Shown here: positions 44,513 to 53,455 of the stretch, piece by piece
How positions within the stretch are numbered: position 1 is the first letter of the stretch
How the letters are laid out: each line of letters starts with the position of its first letter
Assembly: GCA_019635955.1 (NCBI GenBank)
Contig: JAHBYL010000002.1
Location: 49,131-113,130, forward strand
DNA: 64,000 nucleotides
From: Parvibaculum sp.
Lineage (GTDB): Bacteria > Pseudomonadota > Alphaproteobacteria > Parvibaculales > Parvibaculaceae
Direction: 5' to 3'
Notes under the pieces: generated by a model
What the model saw: only the letters and a program-made list of their open reading frames with translations
What the model was told of the DNA's origin: nothing
Database searches by the model: none
Position numbers and translations under genes: made by a program

Positions 44513-44821
44513 TTATAGACTGCTGTCCAGTTTCTGGGCAGCTTCCTGGGCGGCACGCAGGCGCCGCCGCTCCGCGAGCGTGTTCGACGCCACGATGACG
44601 AAGATCGGCAGGGCGAGGAACAGCGTCACGCTGTTCGCCCCGATCAGCGCATAATCGCCGAGATGAATGCCATGCAGCAGCCAGAGCAGAATGCCCACCG
44701 TCAGGCAGGCATACATGGCGAGCGAAAGCCCGGACGTGTCGCGCGTACGGATCGTCTTTATCGCCTGCGGCAGGAAAGCGATGGTCGTAAGGAAGGCGGC
44801 GAGATAGCCGATATTTTCCAT
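44513..44821 (-). CDS. SemiSWEET-type sugar transporter
   Basis: 102-residue protein with three membrane helices (MENIGYLAAFLTTIAFLPQA; LAMYACLTVGILLWLLHGIH; ALIGANSVTLFLALPIFVIV). The PQ-loop motif is FLPQAIKTIRTRDTSGLSL. SemiSWEETs form homodimers that move sugars by facilitated diffusion. Length matches the family (about 90-100). ATG 44821 opens the motif-bearing helix; the ribosome site is moderate. No sugar-metabolism gene adjoins it, so its physiological cargo is unclear. Confidence 0.9.
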   Translation of the reverse strand: MENIGYLAAFLTTIAFLPQAIKTIRTRDTSGLSLAMYACLTVGILLWLLHGIHLGDYALIGANSVTLFLALPIFVIVASNTLAERRRLRAAQEAAQKLDSSL

Positions 44822-44897
44822 GGAGGGGCACCGGGCGGAATGGGACGCGATTGCCGCGCATATGACGCCCCGCCCCGCTTGTTGGCAAGGGACGGCG

Positions 44898-45995
44898 TCA
44901 GTCCGCCGCCACCCAGCCCTGCATGACCGCCGCCTCGTGGCGCACACGCTCCGGCGAGCCCAGCAATTGCCGGTCGAGCCCGATCCGCTTGAACCAGTAG
45001 TGCAGGCCGAGAAGATCGGTGAAGCCCATGCCGCCATGAACTTCCGTCGCCGTCCGCGCGACGAAGCGGCCGACCTCGCCCGTCAGCGACTTCGCATGAG
45101 CCGCCATGAGGCTCTCTTCTTCCGGCATCGTGTCGAAGGCATGCGCTGCATACCAGACAAGCGACCGGCAGGGCTCGAGCTCCGAGGCCATCTCCGCGCA
45201 CATATGTTTCACAGCCTGGAAAGAGCCGATGACACGGCCGAACTGCTTGCGCTCGCCGGCATAGGCGACCGCCTTCTCGATCATCATCCACCCGGCGCCA
45301 AGCACATCGGCGGCGAGCATCACGCGGCCCGCATTCACCATCCGCCGCACGGCGGCCTGCGCATCGCCGCCTGAAAGCGCTTCGGCTTCCACATTGTCGA
45401 ATTGCAATTCGGTGAGGCTTCGCGTGAGATCGATGGAGGTGAGCGCGACTTTTGTCAGCCCCTTCGCATCGCCCTTCACGAGATGAAGTCCGCCGGCCTT
45501 GTCGGCAACGACGAGGATATCGGCCTTGGCCGCATCGAGCGCAAAGAGCGCCTTGCCGGACAGCTTGTCGCCGGATGCCGTCACGCCTGCGCCCTCGCGC
45601 GCGCCCGACGCTTTCTCCGAGACGGCAACGCCGGCGATGATCTCTCCCGCCGCGAGCTTGGGCAGCCATGTCTCCTGCTGTGCCCGGCTTCCGGCTTCGG
45701 CGAGCGCAATCGGCGCCATGACGGCCGTGCCGATGAAAGGCACCGGCGCGACGAAACGCCCGAGCATTTCCGATACGAGCGCGGCGTCGAGCAGCGCCAT
45801 GCCCATGCCGCCCTGCGCCTCCGGCACCATCATACCCGCCACGCCCAGTTCCTTCAGCGCCTGCCATATATCGTCCGCCTGCGGCTCGCGCGCTTCCGCG
45901 GATTTCCGCACCCGTTCCAGCGGCGACACGCGCTCAAGCGTTCCGCGAATGCTCTCCTGAAGGAGCTTCTGGTCTTCCGACAATCCGAATTCCAT
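44898..45995 (-). CDS. Acyl-CoA dehydrogenase (second subunit of an adjacent pair)
   Basis: 365-residue FAD-dependent acyl-CoA dehydrogenase-fold protein: N-terminal helical domain (MEFGLSEDQKLLQESIRGTL), beta middle domain and C-terminal four-helix domain (RVMLAADVLGAGWMMIEKAV, ATEVHGGMGFTDLLGLHYWF). It starts 11 bases after the other acyl-CoA dehydrogenase gene. Adjacent, unequal ACAD pairs in actinobacteria and proteobacteria often form alpha2-beta2 enzymes acting on steroid or other cyclic acyl-CoAs, with only one subunit holding the catalytic base. No substrate can be named. Its tail ends with an HEAAVMQGWVAAD extension. Confidence 0.88.
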   Translation of the reverse strand: MEFGLSEDQKLLQESIRGTLERVSPLERVRKSAEAREPQADDIWQALKELGVAGMMVPEAQGGMGMALLDAALVSEMLGRFVAPVPFIGTAVMAPIALAEAGSRAQQETWLPKLAAGEIIAGVAVSEKASGAREGAGVTASGDKLSGKALFALDAAKADILVVADKAGGLHLVKGDAKGLTKVALTSIDLTRSLTELQFDNVEAEALSGGDAQAAVRRMVNAGRVMLAADVLGAGWMMIEKAVAYAGERKQFGRVIGSFQAVKHMCAEMASELEPCRSLVWYAAHAFDTMPEEESLMAAHAKSLTGEVGRFVARTATEVHGGMGFTDLLGLHYWFKRIGLDRQLLGSPERVRHEAAVMQGWVAAD

Positions 45996-46006
45996 CTGTC
46001 CGCTCC

Positions 46007-47200
46007 TTATGCTTTCGCCGGCTTCGGCTCGCGCGGCATGCCGAGCCCGCGCTCCGAGATGATGTTCTTCTGAATCTGCGCCGTGCCGCCGCCGATGATG
46101 AGACCGAGGTCGAACATGTAGCGGTGCTGCCAGGTGCCATGCGCGCGCAGATGCGGGCTGTCGCCGTAAAGCACGCCGATTTCGCCGAGCGCATCGATCG
46201 CCAGCGCCGCCAGCTGATGATTGATCTCGCAGCCCTGCAACTTCACGATGAGGCGCGCGATGCCCGGATCTTCCTTCTTCGAAGCAGCCGTCAGCAGGCG
46301 GAGCCCGTGGAACTGCATCGCCAGCACACGCGACTGCAGATGCGCGAGGCGGTCGCGATAGACCGGGTGATCCATGAGGCGCGATCCGTCGACAAGTTCC
46401 TCATTCATGAGGTCGACGATTTCCTTGAGCCGCGTTCCGGCCTGGTTCGGATCGCCCAGCATGCCGCGCTCGTGCTTCAATGTGGCATTGGCGACGAACC
46501 AGCCCTGCCCGCGCCCGGCCACGATATCCTTCTGTGGCACGCGCACATCGGTGAAGAAGACTTCGTTGAATTCCGCATGACCCGTCATCGTGGTCAGCGG
46601 CCGCACCTCGATCCCCGGCGTCTTCATCGAGAAGATGAGATAGGAAATGCCCTCATGCTTCGGCTTGTCGGGCTCGGTCCGCACAAGGCAGAAGATCATG
46701 TCGGCGGCATGTGCCGTCGAGGTCCAGATTTTCTGTCCGTTGATGATGAAGTCGTCGCCGTCTTCGGTCGCCTTCGTTTGCAACGAGGCAAGGTCCGAGC
46801 CGGAGCCCGGTTCGGAATAGCCCTGGCACCAGATCACCTCGCCCTTGAGCGTCGGCTCGATCCACTTCTTCTTCTGCTCTTCCGTGCCGAGCTCAAGCAG
46901 AGTCGGCACGAGCATGGAGATGCCCTGGTTCGCAAGGCCCATAGGCAGCTTCGCCGCCGTGAACTCCTCGGCGATGATGCGCGACTTCAGAATGTCCGGC
47001 TCGGCGCCATAGCCACCATATTCCTTCGGTATCGTCCGCGCCGCATAACCATGCGCAATCAGCAATTGCTGCCAGGCGATCACTTCATCGGAAGGGCGCG
47101 CCACGCCGAAGCGCCGCGGCGCCTTGCTCTTGTGCTTGGCGACGAAATCGCGCACTTCCGCGCGGAAGGCCTCATATTCGGGCCCGTAGGCGAGATCCAT
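46007..47200 (-). CDS. Acyl-CoA dehydrogenase (first subunit of an adjacent pair)
   Basis: 397-residue acyl-CoA dehydrogenase with FAD-binding signatures CQGYSEPGSGSDLASLQTKA and IINGQKIWTSTAHAADMIFC. In medium-chain enzymes the catalytic Glu lies in a Y-E-G-T motif; here the matching site reads GGGTAQIQKNIISERGLG, without that Glu. A Glu at KHERGML (about 251) is placed like the base of isovaleryl/long-chain enzymes. It may therefore be the catalytic subunit by that route. Together with the 365-residue neighbour, a heteromeric enzyme is likely. ATG 47200. Confidence 0.9.
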   Translation of the reverse strand: MDLAYGPEYEAFRAEVRDFVAKHKSKAPRRFGVARPSDEVIAWQQLLIAHGYAARTIPKEYGGYGAEPDILKSRIIAEEFTAAKLPMGLANQGISMLVPTLLELGTEEQKKKWIEPTLKGEVIWCQGYSEPGSGSDLASLQTKATEDGDDFIINGQKIWTSTAHAADMIFCLVRTEPDKPKHEGISYLIFSMKTPGIEVRPLTTMTGHAEFNEVFFTDVRVPQKDIVAGRGQGWFVANATLKHERGMLGDPNQAGTRLKEIVDLMNEELVDGSRLMDHPVYRDRLAHLQSRVLAMQFHGLRLLTAASKKEDPGIARLIVKLQGCEINHQLAALAIDALGEIGVLYGDSPHLRAHGTWQHRYMFDLGLIIGGGTAQIQKNIISERGLGMPREPKPAKA

Positions 47201-47360
47201 GCTAGCTCTCCCATGGCGCCTCTCTTTTGCGGGCGCCTTTCCATCTTTCGATTGGGAAGAAGTTTAGCGCCCCTAACGATTTCGTAAAGCCATGCGTGAT
47301 CGCAAGAGCGCGCCCGTCCTGCATGAGGGTCACGCTGCGTCAAGCTTCATGAAAGTGAAA

Positions 47361-49604
47361 TCAGGCCGCCGAACCCTTGCGGGGATTTGGCCGGGGCGCC
47401 TTCGGGGCAGGCGCCGATTTCTCGATAACGGATCCTTCGAGCCTGCTCGCCGGGGAATTGCGCAAGAAGACTTCGAACTCCGCCGCAGGCATCGGGCGGC
47501 CGACGAAATAGCCCTGCACCTCGTCGCAGCCAAGCCCCCGCAGCACCTCGAACTGGTCCGCCGTCTCGACACCTTCCGCGATCACCTCTACGCCAAGCGC
47601 ATGGGCAAGATCGATGATGACTTTCGGAATGACGGCGCCGTCGCGGCCATCTGCAACATCCTGAACGAAGCTCCGGTCGATCTTGAGCCGCTTCACAGGA
47701 AAGCGCTTCAAATAGGCAAGGGACGAATAGCCCGTGCCGAAATCGTCGATGCCGATGCCGACGCCAAGGCTGCGCAACCGGCGAAGCGTGCCGATCACCA
47801 CGTCGACATCCTGCATCACCATGCTTTCGGTGACTTCGAGTTCGAGATATTGCGGCGAGAGACCGCGCCGGATCAGCGTATTCGCGATCGTGTCGGTGAG
47901 ATCCGTCCGCTTGAGATCGATGGCGGAGACGTTCACGGCGACGCCGATCTTCGTGAGCCCGTCGTCTTGCCAGGCGCGGTTCTGCCGGCATGCCTCGTCG
48001 ATCACCCATTTCGTCAGTGGCACGACAAGCCCGCTGCGCTCGGCAACCGGAATGAAGGTCGCAGGCGGGATATAGCCCCGATCCTCGTGCCGCCAGCGGA
48101 TCAATGCTTCGGCGCCCGTCACACGCCCCGTCGCGATGTCCACCTTGGGCTGATAGAAAAGCGTGAGTTGCTCGTTTGCAAGCGCTGCACGCAGGTCGCG
48201 CTCGATCGTGTTGCGCTCGATCGCACGCAGATGGAGCTCGTGGCGATAGAGCACACAGGCGCCCGCCCCTTCCTGCTTCGCCCGAGACAAGGCGAGGTCC
48301 GCCGTTTTCACAAGAACGTCGGCGTCCCTTCCATCCTGCGGGAAAAGCGTCAGGCCGACACAGGCTCCCTGTTGCAATTCCTGCGCGCCGAGACGGAACG
48401 GTACCCCGACCGCCCGCACGAGCCTTGTCGCAAGCTGCAGCATGTCCTCCGAGCTCTTGATGCCCGGCATGATCACGCCAAATTCGTCGCCGCCGATACG
48501 CGCGACCGTGTCACCCTCTCGGGCACAACCCTTCAGGATCTCCGCCGTCCGTTGCAGCACGATGTCGCCTGCATCATGGCCGATCGTGTCGTTCACATCC
48601 TTGAAATTGTCGAGGTTGAGGATCATCACCCCGACCATGCGGCTCGCTCGCGCGCCGTCGGCAATTTCATGCGTAAGGCGATCCTTGAAATGGGTCCGGT
48701 TTCCAAGCCCGGTCAGGCCGTCCGTCGCGGCGAGCTTCGCAAGCTTCGCCTCGCCGTCGCTGCGCGCCTCGAAACTGCTGCTGAGCGCCCGCGCGACGAT
48801 CCCGATCTCGTCATCGGGCCCCGCGATATAGGCACCGGTGCTACCGCCACTGGCTGCGAAATCCCGCAGGCTCTCGATCGGCGCAACGATGATGCGATGG
48901 ACAAGAAGCGAGATGCTCAGGACGGCGAGCACCACCGCAATGGTGAGCCACACCATCAGATTCCAGGCGTCGGCAACCAGCGTCGAGGCGAGGCTCTTCA
49001 TGTCGACACGCACGAGAAGCAGCGCCCCTTCACCGGTCGCCGGAAAGTACAGCAGTCTCGCATAGTCGCCGGAATAGCTGCCCGCCTCGCCAAGCGCCGA
49101 CTGAACCGGCAACCGCATCGCTCCCGACCGCACCGACTGGAGTTGCGCGATGTCGAAATCGATCCGGGCACCGACCCATTGGGGATACGAAGCAAAGACG
49201 ATGCGCCCGTCGGTGGAGGCGAGCGCCGCGCCGACAAGCGCAGGCGCGCCGGCAACCGCATCGATCACCGCAGCAAGATCTTCAGGCGCCGAAACCTGTG
49301 CGGTCGCATAAGCCACCGCATCTGCGACGCCGGCCGCACGGGCATAGGCGCCGCGCTCGACCGTCTCATTGAAATTGTAGACGACGAAGCCCGCGCTCAT
49401 GAGAAGCGCAGCGGCGCCGATCAACGTCATCAGTGCGACGACCTTCGAGCGCACCGAGATAAAGTGACGTCCGAACCAGGACTTGAATGCCGCGAGAGCC
49501 CGCAGGCGCGCAGGCGCGGCTTCTCCGGCTGCAAATGCCGCAGCAGAGAATTCGCCTTCAGCTTGCTCGCTTATGCGCTGGTCCGGCAAATACGGCCCTT
49601 CCAT
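47361..49604 (-). CDS. Membrane GGDEF-EAL c-di-GMP protein
   Basis: 747 residues. Two membrane helices (VVALMTLIGAAALLMSAGFV, about 56-75; LMVWLTIAVVLAVLSISLLV, about 217-236) flank a periplasmic sensor part and lead into a HAMP-like linker. A GGDEF domain with an intact active-site motif (ARIGGDEFGVIM, about 380) and an EAL domain with GAEALIRW and DDFGTGYSSL (about 480-700) follow. Both cyclase and phosphodiesterase motifs look intact, so it could make or break c-di-GMP. Start ATG 49604. It stands alone between the ACAD pair and the DUF1365 operon. c-di-GMP would fit control of the exopolysaccharide locus in the same window, but nothing shows that link. Confidence 0.92.
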   Translation of the reverse strand: MEGPYLPDQRISEQAEGEFSAAAFAAGEAAPARLRALAAFKSWFGRHFISVRSKVVALMTLIGAAALLMSAGFVVYNFNETVERGAYARAAGVADAVAYATAQVSAPEDLAAVIDAVAGAPALVGAALASTDGRIVFASYPQWVGARIDFDIAQLQSVRSGAMRLPVQSALGEAGSYSGDYARLLYFPATGEGALLLVRVDMKSLASTLVADAWNLMVWLTIAVVLAVLSISLLVHRIIVAPIESLRDFAASGGSTGAYIAGPDDEIGIVARALSSSFEARSDGEAKLAKLAATDGLTGLGNRTHFKDRLTHEIADGARASRMVGVMILNLDNFKDVNDTIGHDAGDIVLQRTAEILKGCAREGDTVARIGGDEFGVIMPGIKSSEDMLQLATRLVRAVGVPFRLGAQELQQGACVGLTLFPQDGRDADVLVKTADLALSRAKQEGAGACVLYRHELHLRAIERNTIERDLRAALANEQLTLFYQPKVDIATGRVTGAEALIRWRHEDRGYIPPATFIPVAERSGLVVPLTKWVIDEACRQNRAWQDDGLTKIGVAVNVSAIDLKRTDLTDTIANTLIRRGLSPQYLELEVTESMVMQDVDVVIGTLRRLRSLGVGIGIDDFGTGYSSLAYLKRFPVKRLKIDRSFVQDVADGRDGAVIPKVIIDLAHALGVEVIAEGVETADQFEVLRGLGCDEVQGYFVGRPMPAAEFEVFLRNSPASRLEGSVIEKSAPAPKAPRPNPRKGSAA

Positions 49605-49675
49605 CTCGTGATGTCCGGAACGCCCGGATTCCTCGATTGAGGGCCAGATATAGAGAAAACTCGTCTAAAATTGCT

Positions 49676-50500
49676 TTACGCCGCAGGGCGCGAAATGTCC
49701 CTGTTGTCTCGATTTGAGACAATCACGGGCACAATCGTCACCGGGCTCGAAGGCGCCGAGGGCCGCGCGGCAAGGCGGAGCCCCTTGCGCCAGAGCCTGG
49801 CGGCCTCGAGATGAATACCGGCGACCACCTTCAGCGTCATCAGCGGGTGCCGGAGGAAGGCCGAGAGCAGCGCCCGGTCGCTGAATGCCCTGGCCTCGCC
49901 AGCGAAGGACGCCGTGAGCACCGGTCCTTCGGCATCGCTCTCCCGGATCGTCAGGGCAAAACGCCGGCCGGGACGCAGAAGCTTGAACTGATACCGGCCG
50001 GCAACAGGCAGAAAGGGCGAAACATAGAACGCCTTGCTGCAATCCTGGGCCAGCGTCGCCGCCTCTCCGTCTGTAACCGGGATCAGATAGGAATGCCGGT
50101 CGCCGAACGTGTTGTTCACTTCGTAGAGCACTGCCGAAAGCGATCCGTCCTTGCGATGACAGAAATAGACGCTCAGCGGATTGAACACATAGCCGAGCAC
50201 ACGGGGAAAGCAGAGGATGGAGATCCGCCCGCCGTCGCTCTCGATCCCGGCGCGCGCAAGCTGCGCCTCGACCCAGTTCCGCACCGGCGCGCCCGTTCCG
50301 TCGCCGTGATCGCGGTCGTGAAAACTGAATATCCCGAAGCGATTGTGACCGAACAGCCGCGACAAGCGCGCGAGCTCGGGCAATTCGTCGAGATCGAGAA
50401 GCATGTAGAAAACACGATAGGAGAGTTCGTGCAGCCGCGGCCGGAGACGGCGGTGAAACACCTCTCCCTCATATAGCCGTGACTGAAACTCCCTGCTCAA
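49676..50500 (-). CDS. DUF1365 family protein
   Basis: 274-residue DUF1365 protein with RLHELSYRVFYMLLDLDELP (about 24-43) and FNPLSVYFCHRKDGSLSAVL (about 111-130), the family's conserved stretches. The start is TTG 50500, overlapping the stop of the FAD-oxidoreductase gene by four bases (TTGA); the family-like sequence begins there. Homologues pair with an FAD-dependent amine-oxidase-like protein and with cyclopropane fatty acid synthase in the singlet-oxygen regulon of Rhodobacter. Here the synthase gene is missing, but the ECF sigma pair is divergent, and a shared promoter motif ties them. Biochemical role unknown; a link to lipid modification is inferred. Confidence 0.85.
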   Translation of the reverse strand: MSREFQSRLYEGEVFHRRLRPRLHELSYRVFYMLLDLDELPELARLSRLFGHNRFGIFSFHDRDHGDGTGAPVRNWVEAQLARAGIESDGGRISILCFPRVLGYVFNPLSVYFCHRKDGSLSAVLYEVNNTFGDRHSYLIPVTDGEAATLAQDCSKAFYVSPFLPVAGRYQFKLLRPGRRFALTIRESDAEGPVLTASFAGEARAFSDRALLSAFLRHPLMTLKVVAGIHLEAARLWRKGLRLAARPSAPSSPVTIVPVIVSNRDNRDISRPAA

Positions 50501-51891
50501 GCCGCGCGCTCCGCAATGATGTGTTCGGACGGGCGCATGCCGAGGCTGATCCGGCCCGAAGGATTTTCGACCACCCAGGGCCTCTCCATTCCGCCAAGTT
50601 CTTCCGCCACGGCAAGCCCCGCCTGAAGTCCGTCCTCATGGAATCCGGAGCCGAAATAGGCACCGCAGAACCATGTGCGCCGTCTTCCCTGCAATTGCCA
50701 GAGCTGGCGTTGTGCGGCGAGCGCGCCCGTATCGAAGACCGGATGATCGTACTCGATCCGCGCAACCGCGTGATGTGCCTCGGGCTCATGCGACGGATTG
50801 AGCGTCACGAAGAGTTGCCGCGATTTCGGCAAAGACTGCAACCGGTTCATCCAGTAGCTGACGCAGACGGGCCGCCCCGCACCGCCGCCCATGTAGTTCC
50901 AGCTCGCCCAGACACGGCGCTCATTCGGCATGAAAGCCGGGTCCGAATGCAGCCAGGCGACATTGCGCTGATAAGGCAGCGCGCCGAGGATACGCGCCTC
51001 CTCCGCATCGGCATCGCCAAGCATCGCCAGCGCCTCGCTGCTGTGGGACGCGACGACGACATGATCGAAACGGTCCCGGTGGCCCTGCGCATCGACCAGC
51101 GTCACGCCGGTGTCGTCGCGCAGCACACTCTTTACTGCTGCCCCGAGCCGTACTTCGCCGGCAAAATTATCGAGGAGCTTCCGCACATATTCGCGCGAGC
51201 CGCCGCTCACGGTCCGCCAGAGCGGGCGGTCCTTGAGCCGCATCAATCCGTGATTGTCGAAGAAGCGCAGAAAGGCAAGCGCCGGAAACTGCTCGACACG
51301 CTCAAGCGGGAGGGACCAGATCGCCGCGCACATCGGCAGCAGGTGATCGTCGCGCAGCGCGGCCGAATAGCCCTGCTCGCGCAGGAAATCGCCGAGCGGC
51401 TTTTCATCGAGCCCGGCCTGCAGCGCAAGCCCGGGCGCCGCGCGGTAGAGCTTCAATATGTCGCCGATCATCCGCCACATGCGGGGAGAGGCAATATTGC
51501 GCCGGTCGGCGAAAAGACCGTTGAGCCCTGCGCCCGAATATTCGAAGCGACGCTTTCCGCCAGTCTCGAGCGAGGCCGCGAAGGACATGTTGCTCGCCTG
51601 CGTCTCGACATCGAGATGACGGAACAGGGCCGTCAGATTGGGATAGTTGAGTTCGTTGTAGACGATGAAGCCGGTATCGACGGGCACCTCTCCCTCGGCA
51701 CAACCGACGACGAGCGTATTGGAGTGACCGCCCGGCCGCGTGTCCTTTTCGAACAGCACCACCTCATGCCGCCGCGAAAGAAGCCAGGCCGCCGAGAGGC
51801 CCGATATGCCGCTCCCCACAACGGCGATCCGCAAGCGGCGGACCGGCCGCGGCGAGGCGGACGGGCCGGAAGTTTCGTCAAGACGCGGCAT
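50497..51891 (-). CDS. FAD-dependent oxidoreductase (NAD(P)-binding, amine-oxidase-like)
   Basis: 464-residue flavoprotein of the amine-oxidase/phytoene-desaturase-like group. An N-terminal Rossmann fingerprint (RIAVVGSGISGLSAAWLLSR, about 20-39, then EVVLFEKDTRPGGHSNTLVV) is followed by substrate-binding regions and a C-terminal NPSHEPEAHH, GAYFGSGFHEDGLQAGLAVA FAD-binding segment. Homologues always neighbour DUF1365 genes, here downstream with a four-base overlap. Substrate unknown; fatty-acid or lipid oxidation is suspected. ATG 51891 has GGGGAC upstream and sits about 32 bases behind a TGATCC-N16-CGTA promoter. It is divergent from the ECF sigma gene. Confidence 0.88.
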   Translation of the reverse strand: MPRLDETSGPSASPRPVRRLRIAVVGSGISGLSAAWLLSRRHEVVLFEKDTRPGGHSNTLVVGCAEGEVPVDTGFIVYNELNYPNLTALFRHLDVETQASNMSFAASLETGGKRRFEYSGAGLNGLFADRRNIASPRMWRMIGDILKLYRAAPGLALQAGLDEKPLGDFLREQGYSAALRDDHLLPMCAAIWSLPLERVEQFPALAFLRFFDNHGLMRLKDRPLWRTVSGGSREYVRKLLDNFAGEVRLGAAVKSVLRDDTGVTLVDAQGHRDRFDHVVVASHSSEALAMLGDADAEEARILGALPYQRNVAWLHSDPAFMPNERRVWASWNYMGGGAGRPVCVSYWMNRLQSLPKSRQLFVTLNPSHEPEAHHAVARIEYDHPVFDTGALAAQRQLWQLQGRRRTWFCGAYFGSGFHEDGLQAGLAVAEELGGMERPWVVENPSGRISLGMRPSEHIIAERAA

Positions 51892-51929
51892 AAATGTCCC
51901 CGGAAAAATGAAAAGGCGATTTCCCATTG

Positions 51930-51957
51930 GCTACGAGGCGTTTAGACCGGCGGATCA
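51930..51957 (-). promoter_or_regulatory. ECF-type promoter for the FAD-oxidoreductase/DUF1365 operon
   Basis: On the minus strand TGATCC (51952-51957) is followed after 16 bases by CGTAGC (51930-51935). TGATCC is the -35 element I recall for the ChrR-type ECF sigma (RpoE) of Rhodobacter. The start codon lies about 40 bases downstream. Confidence 0.65.
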
Positions 51958-52022
51958 CCGGCCGCTTGCGCTTCCGCAAAGAGGGCGTTTTCCCTACACT
52001 TCCGGTGAGGGCGACGTTCAGG

Positions 52023-52050
52023 TGATCCGGACGGGTGCATGTTTCGTAGG
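52023..52050 (+). promoter_or_regulatory. ECF-type promoter for the sigma/anti-sigma operon (autoregulation)
   Basis: TGATCC at 52023-52028 and CGTAGG at 52045-52050 are 16 bases apart, the same spacing as on the other strand. It drives the sigma gene at 52153 and implies autoregulation. It also rules out the in-frame start at 52039 as mainly used. Confidence 0.65.
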
Positions 52051-52152
52051 TCAGACATGCCGCCGAAACATGCCGAGGAGTTCAGACAAGCCCCGAACGT
52101 CCGCCCCATCTGGCGGCCGAATCTGAAGCAATTGAAGCCGAATCGGGAGCGC

Positions 52153-52737
52153 ATGTCCGTCGAGTCACCACAGGCAGTGCCCCATGCGCAGCTGGCCGAT
52201 GAAATGGCCGGTTTGATCGCGGCCATTGCCGAAAACGCCGACCGCACCGCCTTTGCGCGCCTCTTCGGCTATTACGCGCCGCGCGTGAAATCCTATCTCA
52301 GGCGTCTGCGCGTCGATGAGCGGCTGGCGGAGGACCTCTCCCAGGAAGTCATGCTGACGGTCTGGCGGAAGGCCGCGCAGTTCGACCGGTCGAAAGCATC
52401 GGCGGGCACATGGATTTTCACCATCGCCCGCAACCGCTTCATCGACCGGGTGCGCCGCGACAACCGGCCGGACCTCGACCCCGAAGAGCCGATGCTTCTG
52501 CCCGAGGAAGCACGGCCTCAGGACGAGGCGCTGGCGGGCTCGGAAATCGGGACTCGGGTGCATGCCGCCCTCGCCACCCTGCCGCCCGACCAGGCGGAAG
52601 TGGTGGAGTTGTCCTTTCTCGAAGGATTGCCGCACTCGGCCATCGCCGAGCGGCTCGGCATTCCTCTTGGCACTGTGAAATCGCGCCTGCGGCTCGCCTT
52701 TGCGCGGCTCCGCCCGGCGCTGGAGGATCTGCGATGA
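52153..52737 (+). CDS. ECF sigma factor (ECF11/RpoE-ChrR type)
   Basis: 194-residue sigma-70-family factor. Region 2 (ARLFGYYAPRVKSYLRRLRV, LSQEVMLTVWRKAAQFDRSK, TWIFTIARNRFIDRVRR) recognises the -10, and region 4 (LPPDQAEVVELSFLEGLPHS, AIAERLGIPLGTVKSRLRLA) binds the -35. The gene is followed, with a four-base overlap (ATGA), by a ChrR-like anti-sigma, which matches the singlet-oxygen sigma of Rhodobacter. ATG 52153 (GGGAG upstream) is chosen; earlier in-frame starts lie at or before the predicted promoter. Target genes here probably include the divergent FAD oxidoreductase and DUF1365. The stimulus may differ because the anti-sigma is altered. Confidence 0.93.
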   Translation: MSVESPQAVPHAQLADEMAGLIAAIAENADRTAFARLFGYYAPRVKSYLRRLRVDERLAEDLSQEVMLTVWRKAAQFDRSKASAGTWIFTIARNRFIDRVRRDNRPDLDPEEPMLLPEEARPQDEALAGSEIGTRVHAALATLPPDQAEVVELSFLEGLPHSAIAERLGIPLGTVKSRLRLAFARLRPALEDLR

Positions 52738-53429
52738 CTGCCCCGACGCCATCCGGCGTGAATACTCCTTCCGTAACGCATCGCCTCGGCGATGAATGGC
52801 TGATGGCCCATGCCGCCGGCGCGCTGAGCGAAGGCCAGTCCCTGATCGTCGCCTCGCATCTGAGCTATCTCGACGACGCGAAGGCACGCCTCTCCCTCGC
52901 GGAAGCGACGGGCGGCGCCCTGCTCGACGATCTCGATGCCGATATCATGGCGCCCGACGCGCTTGCCCGCACGCTGGCGCTGCTCGATGCGGACGAGCCT
53001 CGCGCACCGGCGCCCTCTCCGCGATATGCGGCAAAGGACGGCGATCCGCTGCCGGCGCCGCTTCGCGACTGGCTCGGCTGCGGTGTCGACGATCTGAAAT
53101 GGACCTGGCTTGGCCCCGGCATGCGCAAGGTGAACCTCTGGCATGGCGGTCCGAACGATCAGCGCCTCTGGATGCTGCGCGCTGCGCCGGGCATCGACAT
53201 CCCGATGCATGGCCATAGCGGCACGGAGCTGGTGCTGGTCCTGAAGGGCAGCCTCACCGATCCGCATGGCGTGTTCCGTCGGGGCGATATCGAGGAATGC
53301 ACCAGCGATGTGGTCCATGCGCTGCGGACCGGGGAAGGCGAGGAATGCATCTGCCTCGCGCTGACCGAAGGACCCACCCGCTTCAAGGGATGGATCGCGA
53401 AACTGCTTCAGCCGTTCATCGGCCTCTGA
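52734..53429 (+). CDS. ChrR-like cupin anti-sigma factor lacking the zinc-finger cysteines
   Basis: 231 residues. N-terminal anti-sigma domain (VTHRLGDEWLMAHAAGALSE, 14-33) and C-terminal cupin domain. In ChrR the N-terminal domain binds zinc through two His and two Cys (H-x3-C-x2-C). Here the His are kept (H16, H42) but the Cys positions read L46 and A49 (SHLSYLDDAKARL). The cupin metal ligands H159, H161, E165 and H195 are intact. It should bind and hold the sigma factor, but without the N-terminal zinc site. Its start overlaps the sigma gene by four bases; a strong terminator follows after its stop. Confidence 0.88.
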   Translation: MTAPTPSGVNTPSVTHRLGDEWLMAHAAGALSEGQSLIVASHLSYLDDAKARLSLAEATGGALLDDLDADIMAPDALARTLALLDADEPRAPAPSPRYAAKDGDPLPAPLRDWLGCGVDDLKWTWLGPGMRKVNLWHGGPNDQRLWMLRAAPGIDIPMHGHSGTELVLVLKGSLTDPHGVFRRGDIEECTSDVVHALRTGEGEECICLALTEGPTRFKGWIAKLLQPFIGL

Positions 53430-53455
53430 CTTGCGGGGCCTGTGCCTGGAATGAA

